DNA of 64,000 nt, taken from positions 868,001-932,000 of the forward strand of contig NZ_FNNU01000002.1 of NCBI RefSeq assembly GCF_900106975.1. The letters run 5' to 3'. The notes beneath the pieces are model-generated. The model saw only the letters and a list, made by a program, of their open reading frames with translations, ran no database searches and was not told the origin of the DNA. How positions within the stretch are numbered: position 1 is the stretch's first letter; each line of letters opens with the position of its first letter. The stretch comes from Pseudomonas kuykendallii. GTDB lineage: Bacteria > Pseudomonadota > Gammaproteobacteria > Pseudomonadales > Pseudomonadaceae. This document shows positions 19,798 through 30,307 of the stretch, piece by piece. Made by a program: the position numbers and the translations under genes.

Positions 19798-19962
19798 TCA
19801 GTTGAGGCCGATGTAGATGCCCAGGGCGATCGGCGCGAGCATCGACAGGCCGCCGGCGCCGGTCATCCAGACGCCCCATTCCTTCTCGCGGAAGGTGAAG
19901 CCGATGCCGAGCAGCAGGAATCCTGCGACCAGAAGGGAAATCATGAGGTGGAAGTTGTCCAT
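19798..19962 (-). CDS. Small two-helix membrane protein of unknown function
   Basis: A 54-residue ORF starting MDNFHLMISLLVAGFLLLG. It has two predicted transmembrane segments at about residues 5-21 and 33-52, joined by a charged FREKEWG loop. GGGAGG sits about 8 bases before the ATG, an excellent ribosome site, which is the main reason for calling it real. It lies 71 bp downstream of the larger DUF2157-like membrane-protein gene on the same strand and may be co-transcribed with it. No family is recognised. Confidence 0.65.
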   Translation of the reverse strand: MDNFHLMISLLVAGFLLLGIGFTFREKEWGVWMTGAGGLSMLAPIALGIYIGLN

Positions 19963-20033
19963 GACGAAGCCTCCCGCCAAGCGTTGGCGTACTTTCAGCG
20001 TAGCCCTCGCCTGATTACCCATGATGATCCGCG

Positions 20034-21074
20034 TCAGCGTCGCAGGGCGGGAAGCAACGCCAGCAGGCCTTTCGGCAGCGCCTGGCGCAGGTTTTCCGTC
20101 AGGGTCTCGCGGCGTTTCTGATAGGCGACGCCGATGCCGATCAAACCGATGCCGATCAGCGTCAGCACGATCGGGAACAGCAGGGAGTCGGCGAACACCC
20201 GGTACGACAGGTAGCCCAGGTAGGCCGCCACGCCGAGCGCGCCGAAGACCATGAACAGCGGCCGGCGCAGGGCCACCGCGATGCCCATCAGGGACAGGTT
20301 GATCAGGCAGTAGAAGGCCTTGCCCAGCTCGCTGCCGCTGTCCATCAGGGTCAGTCCGCCCCAGAACGCCAGCAGGCCGGCGAAGTAGCCCCAGAAGGCG
20401 AAGTCGCGCCGGGTTCGCCCGTCCACCAGCAGGCTGGCGAGAATCAGCGCCAGGCCGAACCAGAGCGACACCCAGCGCCGCTGTTCCCAGCTGAAGTCCG
20501 TGCCGTAGAGCAGGTCGGTCAGGTCCATCGACATGAACCACAGCGCCGCCGCCAGCGGCATGACGATGAACGGAAAGGGCAGCAGGCGCAGCATCAGCAG
20601 CCCGGCCAGCACGGTCGCCACCTCCATGCCGAGCCAGCCGCCGCGCACGTAGACGTAGTAGTCGTGGTAATCGCCGAGCCCGTCGTCCTCCGGCCACCAG
20701 CCGAGCAGGCGCTGCAGGGCGAACACCGCCAGCGGCGTCAGGCTCACCGCCACCGCGCCGAGCAGCCCGCCCGGAATCTGCAGGCCGCGGCGCCAGAGGC
20801 CCAGACCGCAGAGGGTGAACAGCGCCATGTAGGCGATGGCGATCAGCAGCAGGGCGATCTCGCCGATGCGCATCCACGCCTCGGTGAGCAGCCAGCCGAG
20901 CGCGCCGATGATCAGCACGGCGCCGAAGTAGTAGGCGACGTGGGCGAGCTGGAAGCTCGGCTGGTCCGGTTGCTGGCGGCGCAGGAAGGCCAGCAGCGCA
21001 TGCTCCTGGCCGGGCTGGAGGATGCCGGCCTGCACGGCGCGGGTGAGGTCGGCAGCTTCGAAGCGCTCGGTCAT
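20034..21074 (-). CDS. DUF2157-like multi-spanning membrane protein
   Basis: A 346-residue integral membrane protein. The N-terminal 45 residues are soluble and helical (FEAADLTRAVQAGILQPGQ, as in DUF2157 proteins), followed by about ten hydrophobic segments and a basic tail. Its function is unknown and no catalytic motif is visible. AGGGAA precedes the ATG at 21074. It is separated from the upstream rhlB gene by an intrinsic terminator, so it should have its own promoter in the short gap at 21075-21156. Confidence 0.75.
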   Translation of the reverse strand: MTERFEAADLTRAVQAGILQPGQEHALLAFLRRQQPDQPSFQLAHVAYYFGAVLIIGALGWLLTEAWMRIGEIALLLIAIAYMALFTLCGLGLWRRGLQIPGGLLGAVAVSLTPLAVFALQRLLGWWPEDDGLGDYHDYYVYVRGGWLGMEVATVLAGLLMLRLLPFPFIVMPLAAALWFMSMDLTDLLYGTDFSWEQRRWVSLWFGLALILASLLVDGRTRRDFAFWGYFAGLLAFWGGLTLMDSGSELGKAFYCLINLSLMGIAVALRRPLFMVFGALGVAAYLGYLSYRVFADSLLFPIVLTLIGIGLIGIGVAYQKRRETLTENLRQALPKGLLALLPALRR

Positions 21075-21156
21075 GGCGTCGTTCCCTGGAGGCGATGAGC
21101 GAGTCTGGCGGAGCGCGCTTCGCTTTGCCAGACGGGCATGAGCGGCGCTGGAACGA

Positions 21157-21182
21157 AAAACCGAGCCCTGGGGCTCCGTTTT
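21157..21182 (-). terminator. Intrinsic terminator of rhlB
   Basis: On the minus strand the stem is formed by AAAACGGAGCC and GGCTCGGTTTT around a short loop, with one C-C mismatch, and ends in T residues. It lies 10 bp after the rhlB stop codon. Confidence 0.75.
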
Positions 21183-21191
21183 CGTCGGCGA

Positions 21192-22643
21192 TCAGTGCTT
21201 GCGCGGCACCGGCTTGAGCAACTCGTCCGGCGGCATTTCGCAGGTGATCTTGCGGCCCATCAGTTCTTCGATCGGCGGCAGGGCGAAGGCGTCGTCCTCG
21301 CCGGCGAAGCTGATCGAGGTGCCACTGGCGCCGGCGCGGCCGGTACGGCCGATGCGGTGCACGTAGTCGTCCGGGTCTTCCGGCAGGGTGAAGTTGATCA
21401 CGTGGCTGATGGCATCGACGTGAATGCCGCGGCCGGCGACGTCGGTGGCGACCATCACGCGGATCTTGCCTTCGCGGAAGTCTTCCAGGGTACGGATGCG
21501 CTTGTGCTGCGGCACGTCGCCGGACATCTGCGCGGCGCTGATACCGTCACGGGTCAGGCGCTCCTCGATGCGCCGCACTTCGTCCTTGCGGTTGGCGAAG
21601 ACCATCACCCGCACCCAGTCGTTCTGCGTGATGAGGTTGTACAGCAGCTTGTACTTGTCGCTTCCAGCGACCGCGTAGACGTGCTGCTCGACGTTGTCGC
21701 TGGCGACGGTTTCCGGTTCGATCTCGACGATCGCCGGCTCCGTGGTCCACTGCTTGGCGAGGTTCATCACGTCTTCGGTGAAGGTGGCGGAGAACAGCAG
21801 GGTCTGGCGTTCGCCCTTCATCGGCGTCTGCCGGATGATCTGCCGCACCTGTGGGATGAAGCCCATGTCGAGCATGCGGTCGGCTTCGTCGAGCACCATC
21901 ACCTCGACCATGTCCAGATGCACTTCGCCACGCTGGTTGAAGTCCAGCAGGCGCCCCGGCGTCGCCACCAAGATGTCGCAGTAGCGGGCCTCGAGTTGCT
22001 TGAGCTGCTTGTCGAAGTCCATGCCGCCGACGAAGGTCATCACGTTGAGACCGCTGTACTTGGTCAGCGCCGCCGCGTCCTTGGCGATCTGCACCACCAG
22101 TTCGCGGGTCGGCGCGATGATCAGCGCGCGCGGTTCGCCCATGTAGCGTTCCCTGGGCGGCGGGGTCTGCAGCAGCTGGGTGATGATCGAGATGAGGAAG
22201 GCGGCGGTCTTGCCGGTACCGGTCTGGGCGCGGCCGATGGCGTCCTGGCCCTTGAGAGTGAAGCCCAGTACCTGCGCCTGGATCGGCGTGCAGTAGGGAA
22301 AACCGAGGTCGTGGATGGCGTGCATCAGGCGCGGATCGAGCTTGAAGTCGTGGAAGCGGGTCTTGCCTTCGGCCGGCTCGACCTGAAAGTCGGCGAGGGT
22401 CCAGTTGTCCACCACCGGGGCCTTGGCGCTGCGCTCGCGGCGCGCACGGGCGGGTTTGCGCTCGGAAGGCTTCTCGGCCTCTGTGGCGGGGCGGGGCGGC
22501 GTGCTTTCACGCTCGGCAGCGGGTTGGTTCTGGAAGGACGGCAGGCCACGATCGGCGCTGGAAGGGGAGGCGGTTGGGCTGGATACGCCGCCAGTGACGG
22601 ACTCTTCGGCTTTGCCGAACATTTTCTTGAGTGCTTTGAGCAC
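21192..22643 (-). CDS. rhlB: DEAD-box ATP-dependent RNA helicase RhlB
   Basis: A 483-residue DEAD-box helicase. A low-complexity Ser/Pro/Arg-rich leader (residues 1-80) precedes the motor: Q motif with TPIQ, motif I AQTGTGKT at about 139-146, [16 protein letters not shown], motif [15 protein letters not shown], then [12 protein letters not shown] and [10 protein letters not shown]. RhlB-type helicases unwind structured RNA and associate with the RNA degradosome. The GTG at 22643 ([14 protein letters not shown]) is preferred because the N-terminus resembles other Pseudomonas RhlB proteins as I recall them; an upstream ATG at 22703 would add 20 residues without support. The gene has its own terminator. 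Confidence 0.85.
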   Translation of the reverse strand: MLKALKKMFGKAEESVTGGVSSPTASPSSADRGLPSFQNQPAAERESTPPRPATEAEKPSERKPARARRERSAKAPVVDNWTLADFQVEPAEGKTRFHDFKLDPRLMHAIHDLGFPYCTPIQAQVLGFTLKGQDAIGRAQTGTGKTAAFLISIITQLLQTPPPRERYMGEPRALIIAPTRELVVQIAKDAAALTKYSGLNVMTFVGGMDFDKQLKQLEARYCDILVATPGRLLDFNQRGEVHLDMVEVMVLDEADRMLDMGFIPQVRQIIRQTPMKGERQTLLFSATFTEDVMNLAKQWTTEPAIVEIEPETVASDNVEQHVYAVAGSDKYKLLYNLITQNDWVRVMVFANRKDEVRRIEERLTRDGISAAQMSGDVPQHKRIRTLEDFREGKIRVMVATDVAGRGIHVDAISHVINFTLPEDPDDYVHRIGRTGRAGASGTSISFAGEDDAFALPPIEELMGRKITCEMPPDELLKPVPRKH

Positions 22644-22757
22644 GGTGATCTCGTCAGTTTGGTTATGGAATGAACGCCTGGCAGTGTAAAGCAAGAAGCC
22701 CACAGGGCGAAGCGCCGCGGAGGGCGGGCGCCGGGAGCGGATGCGGCGGCCGCGGGC

Positions 22758-23771
22758 TCAGCCGCAGAGGCGGTTGCGGCCTTGCTGCTTGGCTTGGTAG
22801 AGCGCGGCGTCGGCGCGGGAGATGAGGCTTTTCAGGGGGTCGCCGGCTTCCATCTGGCCGAGCCCGATGGACACGGTGACGCCGGGCAGAACGCCGACCG
22901 GGGAATAGAAGGTGTTGATCTGTTCGAGGCTCTGCCGCAGGCGCTCGCCGATCCCGCGGGCTTCGTCGCGGCTCATCTCGGGGAGCAGGATGACGAACTC
23001 CTCGCCGCCGAAACGCACCATGCTGTCCTTGGGTCGCAACTGGTTGCGCAGGGTGTGGGACACTAGGCAGAGGGCGTAGTCGCCCGCCAGGTGGCCGAAC
23101 TTGTCGTTGTAGGCCTTGAAGTGATCGACATCGAGCATGAGCATGCAGAGGTCCTGATCGTTGAAGGCACAGCGCGTGCTTTCGCGCTCGTAGACATGTT
23201 CAAGCCAGCGCCGGTTGAACAGCCCGGTGAGGGTGTCGACGTTGGCGTTCTGCTCGGTGTCGAGAATGATGCTGTTGCCGCGACGGACCCTGCCGCAGAG
23301 CGTTTCCAGCAGTTTCTCCATGGCTTGCGGCGAGTGGGAAATCAGCCCGAACAGCGCCTGGCGCGGCAGGCGCAGCAGCCGGCACCTGCACTCGGCGACG
23401 ATATAGGCGGAGGGCGGCTGGCGGTCGATCACGCTTATTTCGCCGGCGCATTCGCCGGGAAGCAGGCTGATCACCGACTGGTTGTCCAGCGAACCGAGGT
23501 AGAGCTTCAGCTGACCCTCGAGGATCAGATAAAGGTGGGCGTTGGGGTTGAACGGCGAGAGCAGGATTTCGCCGGTATCCAGTTCGCAGAGTTCGAATTC
23601 GCCGCTTACCGACTGCAGCACCTCGTCGCTGACGTTCTCCAGCAGTTCCAGTTGGCGCAGCGTTGGCAGGTCGGGCTGCCACGGCATCGTTTTCATGCCG
23701 GGCATCTGGTCGGGTGGTTGGCGAGGGCGGGCGCTGCGGGCATTGCAAGCTTCCTGTCGTTTGGCGAGCAT
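22758..23771 (-). CDS. Diguanylate cyclase with N-terminal cyclic-nucleotide-binding domain
   Basis: A 337-residue cytoplasmic protein with a cNMP-binding (CRP-like) domain at about residues 40-150 (LYLILEGQLKLYLG, LLPGECAGEISVIDRQPPSAYIVAE) and a GGDEF domain at 175-335. The active-site motif is GGEEF (255-259), and an inhibitory I-site RPKD lies exactly five residues before it (246-249), so an active, product-inhibited c-di-GMP synthase is expected. No membrane segment is seen. Binding of cAMP is uncertain, because the phosphate-binding cassette has E-I-S where CRP has a longer R-containing motif. The start is unsure: 23771 gives the longest form, and in-frame ATGs lie at 23705 and 23696. 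Confidence 0.88.
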   Translation of the reverse strand: MLAKRQEACNARSARPRQPPDQMPGMKTMPWQPDLPTLRQLELLENVSDEVLQSVSGEFELCELDTGEILLSPFNPNAHLYLILEGQLKLYLGSLDNQSVISLLPGECAGEISVIDRQPPSAYIVAECRCRLLRLPRQALFGLISHSPQAMEKLLETLCGRVRRGNSIILDTEQNANVDTLTGLFNRRWLEHVYERESTRCAFNDQDLCMLMLDVDHFKAYNDKFGHLAGDYALCLVSHTLRNQLRPKDSMVRFGGEEFVILLPEMSRDEARGIGERLRQSLEQINTFYSPVGVLPGVTVSIGLGQMEAGDPLKSLISRADAALYQAKQQGRNRLCG

Positions 23772-23827
23772 CGGGAAATGGACAGTATTCCTGGGGCAAA
23801 GTGCCAGTAACGAATCTGAATATAGCC

Positions 23828-23854
23828 GGCCGGCTCGGGAGCGCCGAGCCGGCC
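23828..23854 (-). terminator. GC-rich hairpin downstream of the carboxylesterase gene
   Basis: GGCCGGCTCGG (23828-23838), five-base loop, CCGAGCCGGCC (23844-23854). The 11-bp stem lies 44 bp after the esterase stop. No T tract follows on the minus strand, so termination is probable but not certain. Confidence 0.5.
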
Positions 23855-23897
23855 TGTGCCCCGCCCGTTGCGACTGCTCAGTGAAAGCCCGCGACGC

Positions 23898-24999
<1,102 letters not shown>

Positions 25000-26028
25000 A
25001 TGAAGATGGTGAAATCCACTCTCGCTGTGCTGACCACGGCAGCGGTACTCGGTGTTAGCAGCTTCGCGCAAGCCGGCGCTACCCTCGATGCGGTACAGAA
25101 GAAAGGCTTCGTCCAGTGCGGTATCAGCGACGGTCTGCCGGGCTTCTCCTATGCCGACGCCAAAGGCCAGTACAAAGGGATCGACGTGGATGTCTGCCGC
25201 GCGGTCGCCGCTGCCGTTTTCGGTGACGCGAGCAAGGTCAAGTTCAGCCCGCTGACCGCCAAGGAGCGCTTCACCGCGCTGCAGTCCGGGGAAGTCGACG
25301 TACTCTCGCGCAACACCACCTGGACCAGTTCGCGCGATGCCGCGATGGGCCTGAACTTCACCGGCGTGACCTACTACGACGGCCAGGGCTTCCTGGTGAA
25401 CAAGAAGCTCGGCGTTTCCAGTGCCAAGGAACTCGACGGTGCTACCGTCTGCATCCATGCCGGTACCACCACCGAGCTGAACCTGTCGGACTACTTCCGC
25501 GCCAACAACCTGAAATACACCCCCATCACCTACGACACCTCGGACGAGAGCGCCAAGTCGGTCGAGTCCGGCCGTTGCGACGTGCTGACCTCCGACCAGT
25601 CGCAGCTGTACGCACAGCGCATCAAGCTGGCCGCGCCGGACGACTATGTCGTTCTGCCGGAAGTTATCTCCAAGGAGCCGCTCGGCCCGTCCGTTCGTCA
25701 GGGTGACGAGGAATGGTTCGATATCGTTCGCTGGACCCTCTTCGCGATGGTCAACGCCGAGGAACTGGGCATCACTTCGAAGAACGTCGAAGAGACCGCC
25801 AAGTCCACCAAGAACCCCGACATCGCCCGCCTGCTGGGCACCGAAGGCGAGTTCGGCAAGGACCTGAAACTGCCGAAGGACTGGGTCGTCAAGATCGTCA
25901 AGGAAGTCGGCAACTACGGTGAAGTCTTCGATCGCAACGTCGGTGCCGGCAGCGAGCTGAAGATCGAGCGTGGCCTCAACGCCCTGTGGAACAAAGGTGG
26001 TCTGCAATACGCACCGCCGGTGCGCTGA
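25000..26028 (+). CDS. aapJ: General L-amino acid ABC transporter substrate-binding protein
   Basis: A 342-residue periplasmic binding protein with a signal peptide over about residues 1-25 (MKMVKSTLAVLTTAAVLGV, cleavage near AQA). The mature protein starts ATLDAVQKKGFVQCGISDGLPGFS, characteristic of AapJ/BztA proteins that bind glutamate, aspartate, glutamine and related amino acids. GGAGG lies 6 bases before the ATG at 25000. A stable hairpin follows the gene, so the binding protein is likely made in excess over the membrane subunits. Confidence 0.93.
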   Translation: MKMVKSTLAVLTTAAVLGVSSFAQAGATLDAVQKKGFVQCGISDGLPGFSYADAKGQYKGIDVDVCRAVAAAVFGDASKVKFSPLTAKERFTALQSGEVDVLSRNTTWTSSRDAAMGLNFTGVTYYDGQGFLVNKKLGVSSAKELDGATVCIHAGTTTELNLSDYFRANNLKYTPITYDTSDESAKSVESGRCDVLTSDQSQLYAQRIKLAAPDDYVVLPEVISKEPLGPSVRQGDEEWFDIVRWTLFAMVNAEELGITSKNVEETAKSTKNPDIARLLGTEGEFGKDLKLPKDWVVKIVKEVGNYGEVFDRNVGAGSELKIERGLNALWNKGGLQYAPPVR

Positions 26029-26036
26029 CCGTCGCC

Positions 26037-26059
26037 CCAGCCCGCCTCGTGCGGGCTGG
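26037..26059 (+). terminator. Attenuating hairpin between aapJ and aapQ
   Basis: CCAGCCCGC (26037-26045), five-base loop, GCGGGCTGG (26051-26059), then TTCGTTCT. The imperfect T tract suggests partial termination or 3' end protection, a usual device for raising binding-protein expression in ABC operons. Confidence 0.65.
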
Positions 26060-26125
26060 TTCGTTCTGACCAGATGAAGCCTGACGCCCACACCTCGTGG
26101 GCGTTGGACTTCAAAGAGGGCTCCT

Positions 26126-27310
26126 ATGCAAAACACAGCACAAGCCCCGCGCCAGCGTGGATCGGTCTGGACCGATCCTCAGGTACGTGCGTGGGTTTTC
26201 CAGATACTCGCCGTTATTCTCGTGGTCAGCTTCGGCTGGTACCTGTTCGATAACGCGCAGACCAACCTGGAACACCGCGGTATCACCTCAGGTTTCGGTT
26301 TCCTCGGCAACAGTGCCGGGTTCGGCATTTCCCAGCACCTGATCGACTACACCGAGGCCGATACCTATGGCCGGGTGTTCTTCGTCGGCCTGCTCAATAC
26401 ATTGCTGGTGTCGGTGGTCGGTATCGTCCTCGCCACCTTGCTCGGCTTCATCCTCGGCGTTGCACGGCTGTCGCCCAACTGGCTGATCCGCAAGCTCGCC
26501 ACGGTCTATATCGAGACCTTCCGCAACATCCCGCCGCTGTTGCAGATCTTCTTCTGGTACTTCGCCGTACTCGGCCCGCTGCCGAATCCGCGCCAGAGCC
26601 TCAACTTCGGTGACCTGTTCTTCGTCAACAACCGCGGCCTGCAGATGCCGGCGCCGGTGGCAGCCGAGGCCTTCTGGCCGTTCGCCCTGTCGGTGCTGGT
26701 GGCGCTGGTCGGCATCGTCGCCCTGTGGCGCTGGGCCAAGGCCCGTCGCCATGCGACCGGCCAGCGGTTCCCCGTGGCACTGACCAGCCTGGCGCTGATC
26801 GTCGTGCTGCCGGGCCTGACCATGCTGGTCGCCGGCCTGCCGCTGCACTGGGAAGTGCCGGTACTGCAGGGTTTCAACTTCCGCGGCGGCTGGGTGATGA
26901 TCCCCGAGCTGGTGTCCATCGTCCTCGCCCTGTCGATCTACACCGCGGCGTTCATCGGTGAAACCGTGCGCGCCGGCATCCAGTCGGTCAGCCACGGGCA
27001 GACCGAGGCGGCCAGTTCGCTGGGCCTTCGTCCGGGACAACTGCTGCGCCTGGTGATCATCCCGCAGGCCATGCGCGTGATCATCCCGCCGCTCACCAGC
27101 CAGTACCTCAACCTGGCGAAGAACTCCTCGCTGGCGGCCGGTATCGGCTACCCGGACATGGTCTCGCTGTTCTCCGGCACGGTGCTCAACCAGACCGGCC
27201 AGGCGATTGAAACCATGGCCATCACCATGAGCGTCTACCTGGCCATCAGCATCAGCATTTCGCTGTTGATGAACTGGTACAACAAGCGCATCGCGCTGAT
27301 CGAGCGGTAA
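26126..27310 (+). CDS. aapQ: General L-amino acid ABC transporter permease
   Basis: A 394-residue inner-membrane permease. It has eight or so hydrophobic segments, with the HisM/GlnP-type core at residues 90-390 and the ABC-coupling EAA loop near AASSLGLRPGQLLRLVIIPQAMRV. A large insertion with two extra helices at about residues 190-250 is typical of AapQ/BztB and distinguishes it from short permeases. It pairs with AapM to form the translocation channel for AapJ-delivered amino acids. Confidence 0.93.
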   Translation: MQNTAQAPRQRGSVWTDPQVRAWVFQILAVILVVSFGWYLFDNAQTNLEHRGITSGFGFLGNSAGFGISQHLIDYTEADTYGRVFFVGLLNTLLVSVVGIVLATLLGFILGVARLSPNWLIRKLATVYIETFRNIPPLLQIFFWYFAVLGPLPNPRQSLNFGDLFFVNNRGLQMPAPVAAEAFWPFALSVLVALVGIVALWRWAKARRHATGQRFPVALTSLALIVVLPGLTMLVAGLPLHWEVPVLQGFNFRGGWVMIPELVSIVLALSIYTAAFIGETVRAGIQSVSHGQTEAASSLGLRPGQLLRLVIIPQAMRVIIPPLTSQYLNLAKNSSLAAGIGYPDMVSLFSGTVLNQTGQAIETMAITMSVYLAISISISLLMNWYNKRIALIER

Positions 27311-27319
27311 GGGGCTGCC

Positions 27320-28417
27320 ATGACCACACATACCTTCAAGCCCGACATGCCGCCACCGGCGCTCACCTTCGGGCCGATCGCCTGGATGCGGGCCAATCTG
27401 TTCTCCGGCGTGTTCAACACCATCCTCACCCTGATCGGCCTCTACCTCGTCTGGCTGATCGTTCCACCGTTGCTGGAGTGGGCGATCTTCAAGGCCGACT
27501 GGGTCGGCACCACCCGCGCCGATTGCAGCCGCGAAGGCGCCTGCTGGGTCTTCATCAGCGACCGCTTCGGGCAGTTCATGTATGGCTTCTACCCGGCCGA
27601 ACTGCGCTGGCGTGTCGACCTGACGGTGATCCTGGCGATCGTCGGTGCCGCGCCGCTGTTCTTCAAGCGCTTCGCCCCCAAGGCGAAGTACGGCATCGCC
27701 TTCCTGGTGATCTACCCGATCCTCGCCTATTGGCTGCTGCACGGTGGCTTCCTCGGCCTGGAGCAGGTCCCCACGTCGCAGTGGGGCGGCCTGATGCTGA
27801 CCGTGGTGATCGCCGCCGTCGGCATCGCCGGCGCCTTGCCGCTGGGTATCCTGCTGGCGCTGGGGCGGCGCTCCAACATGCCGGCGATCAAGGTGCTCAG
27901 CGTGACCTTCATCGAGTTCTGGCGCGGCGTTCCGTTGATCACCGTGCTGTTCATGTCCTCGGTGATGCTGCCGCTGTTCCTTCCCGAAGGGCTGAGCCTG
28001 GACAAGCTGCTGCGCGCGATGGTGATGGTGATCTTCTTCGAGGCCGCCTACATCGCCGAAGTGGTACGCGGCGGCATGCAGGCGATTCCCAAGGGCCAGT
28101 ACGAGGCCGCGGCCGCCATGGGTCTCGGCTATTGGCGGACCATGAGCCTGGTGATCCTGCCGCAGGCGCTGAAACTTGTGATCCCCGGGATCGTCAACAC
28201 CTTCATCGCGCTGTTCAAGGACACCAGCCTGGTGATCATCATCGGCCTGTTCGACTTCCTCAACAGCATCAAGCGCGCCACCGCCGACCCGGCGTGGCTG
28301 GGGATGTCCACCGAGGGCTACGTGTTCGCTGCACTGGTCTACTGGATTTTCTGTTTCGGCATGTCGCGCTACTCCATGCACCTGGAGAACAAGCTCAACA
28401 CCGGCCACAAGCGTTAG
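27320..28417 (+). CDS. aapM: General L-amino acid ABC transporter permease
   Basis: A 365-residue second permease of the Aap system. The N-terminal third holds membrane segments around the AapM-specific region (TTRADCSREGACWVFI), and the C-terminal two-thirds hold the HisM-type core with the coupling loop EAAAAMGLGYWRTMSLVILPQALK. It starts 9 bp after aapQ, and aapP follows 9 bp later, so all are translated from one message. Confidence 0.93.
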   Translation: MTTHTFKPDMPPPALTFGPIAWMRANLFSGVFNTILTLIGLYLVWLIVPPLLEWAIFKADWVGTTRADCSREGACWVFISDRFGQFMYGFYPAELRWRVDLTVILAIVGAAPLFFKRFAPKAKYGIAFLVIYPILAYWLLHGGFLGLEQVPTSQWGGLMLTVVIAAVGIAGALPLGILLALGRRSNMPAIKVLSVTFIEFWRGVPLITVLFMSSVMLPLFLPEGLSLDKLLRAMVMVIFFEAAYIAEVVRGGMQAIPKGQYEAAAAMGLGYWRTMSLVILPQALKLVIPGIVNTFIALFKDTSLVIIIGLFDFLNSIKRATADPAWLGMSTEGYVFAALVYWIFCFGMSRYSMHLENKLNTGHKR

Positions 28418-28426
28418 GAGCCACTG

Positions 28427-29188
28427 ATGAACCAACCCAACCTGCAAACCAATGCCGAGCCGATCATCCAGCTGCAAGGCGTGAACAAGTGGTACGGCCA
28501 GTTCCATGTGCTGAAGGACATCAACCTCAACGTGCAGCAGGGCGAGCGCATCGTCCTCTGCGGGCCTTCCGGTTCCGGTAAATCGACCACCATCCGCTGC
28601 ATCAACCGGCTGGAAGAACACCAGCAGGGCAGCATCATCGTCGACGGCATCGAGCTGACCAACGACCTCAAGCAGATCGAGACGATCCGCAGCGAAGTCG
28701 GCATGGTATTCCAGCACTTCAACCTGTTCCCGCACCTCACCGTGCTGCAGAACTGCACCCTGGCACCGATGTGGGTGCGCAAGATGCCGAAGAAGGAAGC
28801 CGAGGAAATCGCGATGCATTACCTGCAGCGCGTGCGCATCCCCGAACAGGCCAACAAGTTTCCCGGCCAGCTCTCCGGCGGCCAGCAACAGCGCGTGGCG
28901 ATCGCCCGGGCGCTGTGCATGAAGCCGAAGATCATGCTGTTCGACGAGCCGACCTCGGCGCTCGATCCGGAGATGGTCAAGGAAGTGCTCGACACCATGA
29001 TCGGCCTCGCCGAAGACGGCATGACCATGCTCTGCGTGACCCACGAAATGGGCTTCGCCCGCACCGTGGCGAACCGGGTGATCTTCATGGACAAGGGGGA
29101 GATCGTCGAGCAGGCCGAGCCGAACACCTTCTTCGACAATCCGCAGAACGAACGAACCCGCCTGTTCCTCGGGCAGATCCTGCACTGA
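28427..29188 (+). CDS. aapP: General L-amino acid ABC transporter ATP-binding protein
   Basis: A 253-residue nucleotide-binding subunit. It has Walker [10 protein letters not shown] near residue 46, the Q-loop in [14 protein letters not shown], signature LSGGQQQR, Walker [15 protein letters not shown] and the switch His in CVTHEMGF. It is closest in style to GlnQ/AapP, which power polar amino-acid uptake. It is the last gene of the operon, followed by a strong terminator. Confidence 0.95.
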   Translation: MNQPNLQTNAEPIIQLQGVNKWYGQFHVLKDINLNVQQGERIVLCGPSGSGKSTTIRCINRLEEHQQGSIIVDGIELTNDLKQIETIRSEVGMVFQHFNLFPHLTVLQNCTLAPMWVRKMPKKEAEEIAMHYLQRVRIPEQANKFPGQLSGGQQQRVAIARALCMKPKIMLFDEPTSALDPEMVKEVLDTMIGLAEDGMTMLCVTHEMGFARTVANRVIFMDKGEIVEQAEPNTFFDNPQNERTRLFLGQILH

Positions 29189-29204
29189 GGATTCGCCGGC
29201 AAAG

Positions 29205-29231
29205 AAAGGGAGCCTTCGGGCTCCCTTTTTT
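29205..29231 (+). terminator. Intrinsic terminator of aapJQMP
   Basis: GGGAGCC (29208-29214), TTCG tetraloop, GGCTCCC (29219-29225), then six T residues. Flanking AAA/TTT pairs can extend the stem. It ends the aap operon against the convergent GlxA-type gene. Confidence 0.93.
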
Positions 29232-29246
29232 ATGTTCGCGACGCGC

Positions 29247-30212
29247 TCAATGTGTGGCGGACTCCTGCTCGCTCAGGCGGCGGCGGAAGGCGCCGGGCGT
29301 TTCGCCGCAGAGCTGCTTGAAACGCTTGGCGAAGGTCGCGCGGTCCGCGTAGCCGACCTGCAAGGCCACCTGTTCCAGCGAGCGGGACGGGTTGCGCAGG
29401 GCCTCCTGGGCCACGCCGATACGCAGCCGCTGCAGGTAGTCGGCGGGTGTCAGCCCGGTCGCCTGGCGGAAGCGGCGCAGCAGCGTTCGCGGTGAACAGT
29501 GCGCCTGTTCGGCCAGGCGCTGGAGATCGATGGGCTCGGCGTGATGCGCGCGCAGCCAGGCCAGCAGCGCGGTCATCGGCGATTCGTGCGCGCCGGCGTC
29601 CGGCAGCAGCGGAACGAAGCGTGACTGGTTGCCCCGCTCTCGGTCGACCACCAGGGCGCTGGCGAGGCGTTGCGCCAGGGCTTCGCCGCCGAGCCGGGCG
29701 ACCAGGTGCAGGCAGAGGTCGAGCCCGGCCTGCGCGCCGCCGGAGCAGAAGCGCGTGCCGTCCTCGGTGAGCAGCCGCTCGATGCACAGCTCGACGGCGG
29801 GGAAGCGCTGGCGGAAGGCATCCTCAAGCGCCCAGTGAGTGGTCGCCCGGTGGCCGTCGAGCTGTCCCGCTTCCGCGAGGAGGAAGGCGCCGCTGCACAG
29901 GCTCGCCAGGCGCTGGGTTGGCGGCCGCCGGCGCAGCCAGTCGATCAGCGCGCCGTTGCCGGCGAGCGCGGCCTTCACGTTGCTGCCGCTGGCCGGCAAC
30001 AGCACCAGATCGGCGGATTCGGCCAGACGCAGGTCGCCATCGACCTGGATCCGCATCAGGCCGAGATCCACCGGGCGACCATCCACGCTGACCCGTGACA
30101 CCTCGAACAAGCCGCCGCCGGCCAATCGTTCGGCCAGTCGAAAGGCGTCGTCGGCCATGCTCAGGCTGGAGCAGACGGTGTGCGGGCAGACGATCAGGGC
30201 GACTCGGAACAT
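29247..30212 (-). CDS. GlxA family transcriptional regulator (DJ-1/PfpI plus AraC HTH)
   Basis: A 321-residue regulator. An N-terminal DJ-1/PfpI-like domain (FRVALIVCPHTV; LASLCSGAFLLAEAGQLDGHRATTHW, with the nucleophile-elbow Cys) is followed by a C-terminal AraC double helix-turn-helix at about residues 220-315 (LQRLAEQAHCSPRTLLRRF; LEQVALQVGYADRATFAKRF). Relatives control carnitine, glycine-betaine, arginine or glutamine use, so regulation of amine or amino-acid metabolism is plausible but not shown. The start MFRVAL at 30212 matches the family; the frame extends upstream to 30269. It is divergent from the SnoaL-like gene. Confidence 0.88.
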   Translation of the reverse strand: MFRVALIVCPHTVCSSLSMADDAFRLAERLAGGGLFEVSRVSVDGRPVDLGLMRIQVDGDLRLAESADLVLLPASGSNVKAALAGNGALIDWLRRRPPTQRLASLCSGAFLLAEAGQLDGHRATTHWALEDAFRQRFPAVELCIERLLTEDGTRFCSGGAQAGLDLCLHLVARLGGEALAQRLASALVVDRERGNQSRFVPLLPDAGAHESPMTALLAWLRAHHAEPIDLQRLAEQAHCSPRTLLRRFRQATGLTPADYLQRLRIGVAQEALRNPSRSLEQVALQVGYADRATFAKRFKQLCGETPGAFRRRLSEQESATH

Positions 30213-30307
30213 GTGCGGCTCGGAGAACAAGGTTGGCGCTTTTTGACACAACGTTGTCGTTATCGTCAATCACGGAGGTGCGGCGCAATCCGCCACACTG
30301 CGCGGGT

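Noticed and set aside
26288-29185. 965-codon minus-strand frame across aapQ, aapM and aapP
   Set aside because: The sequence is His/Gln/Asp-rich with no domain. The sense genes are strongly supported.
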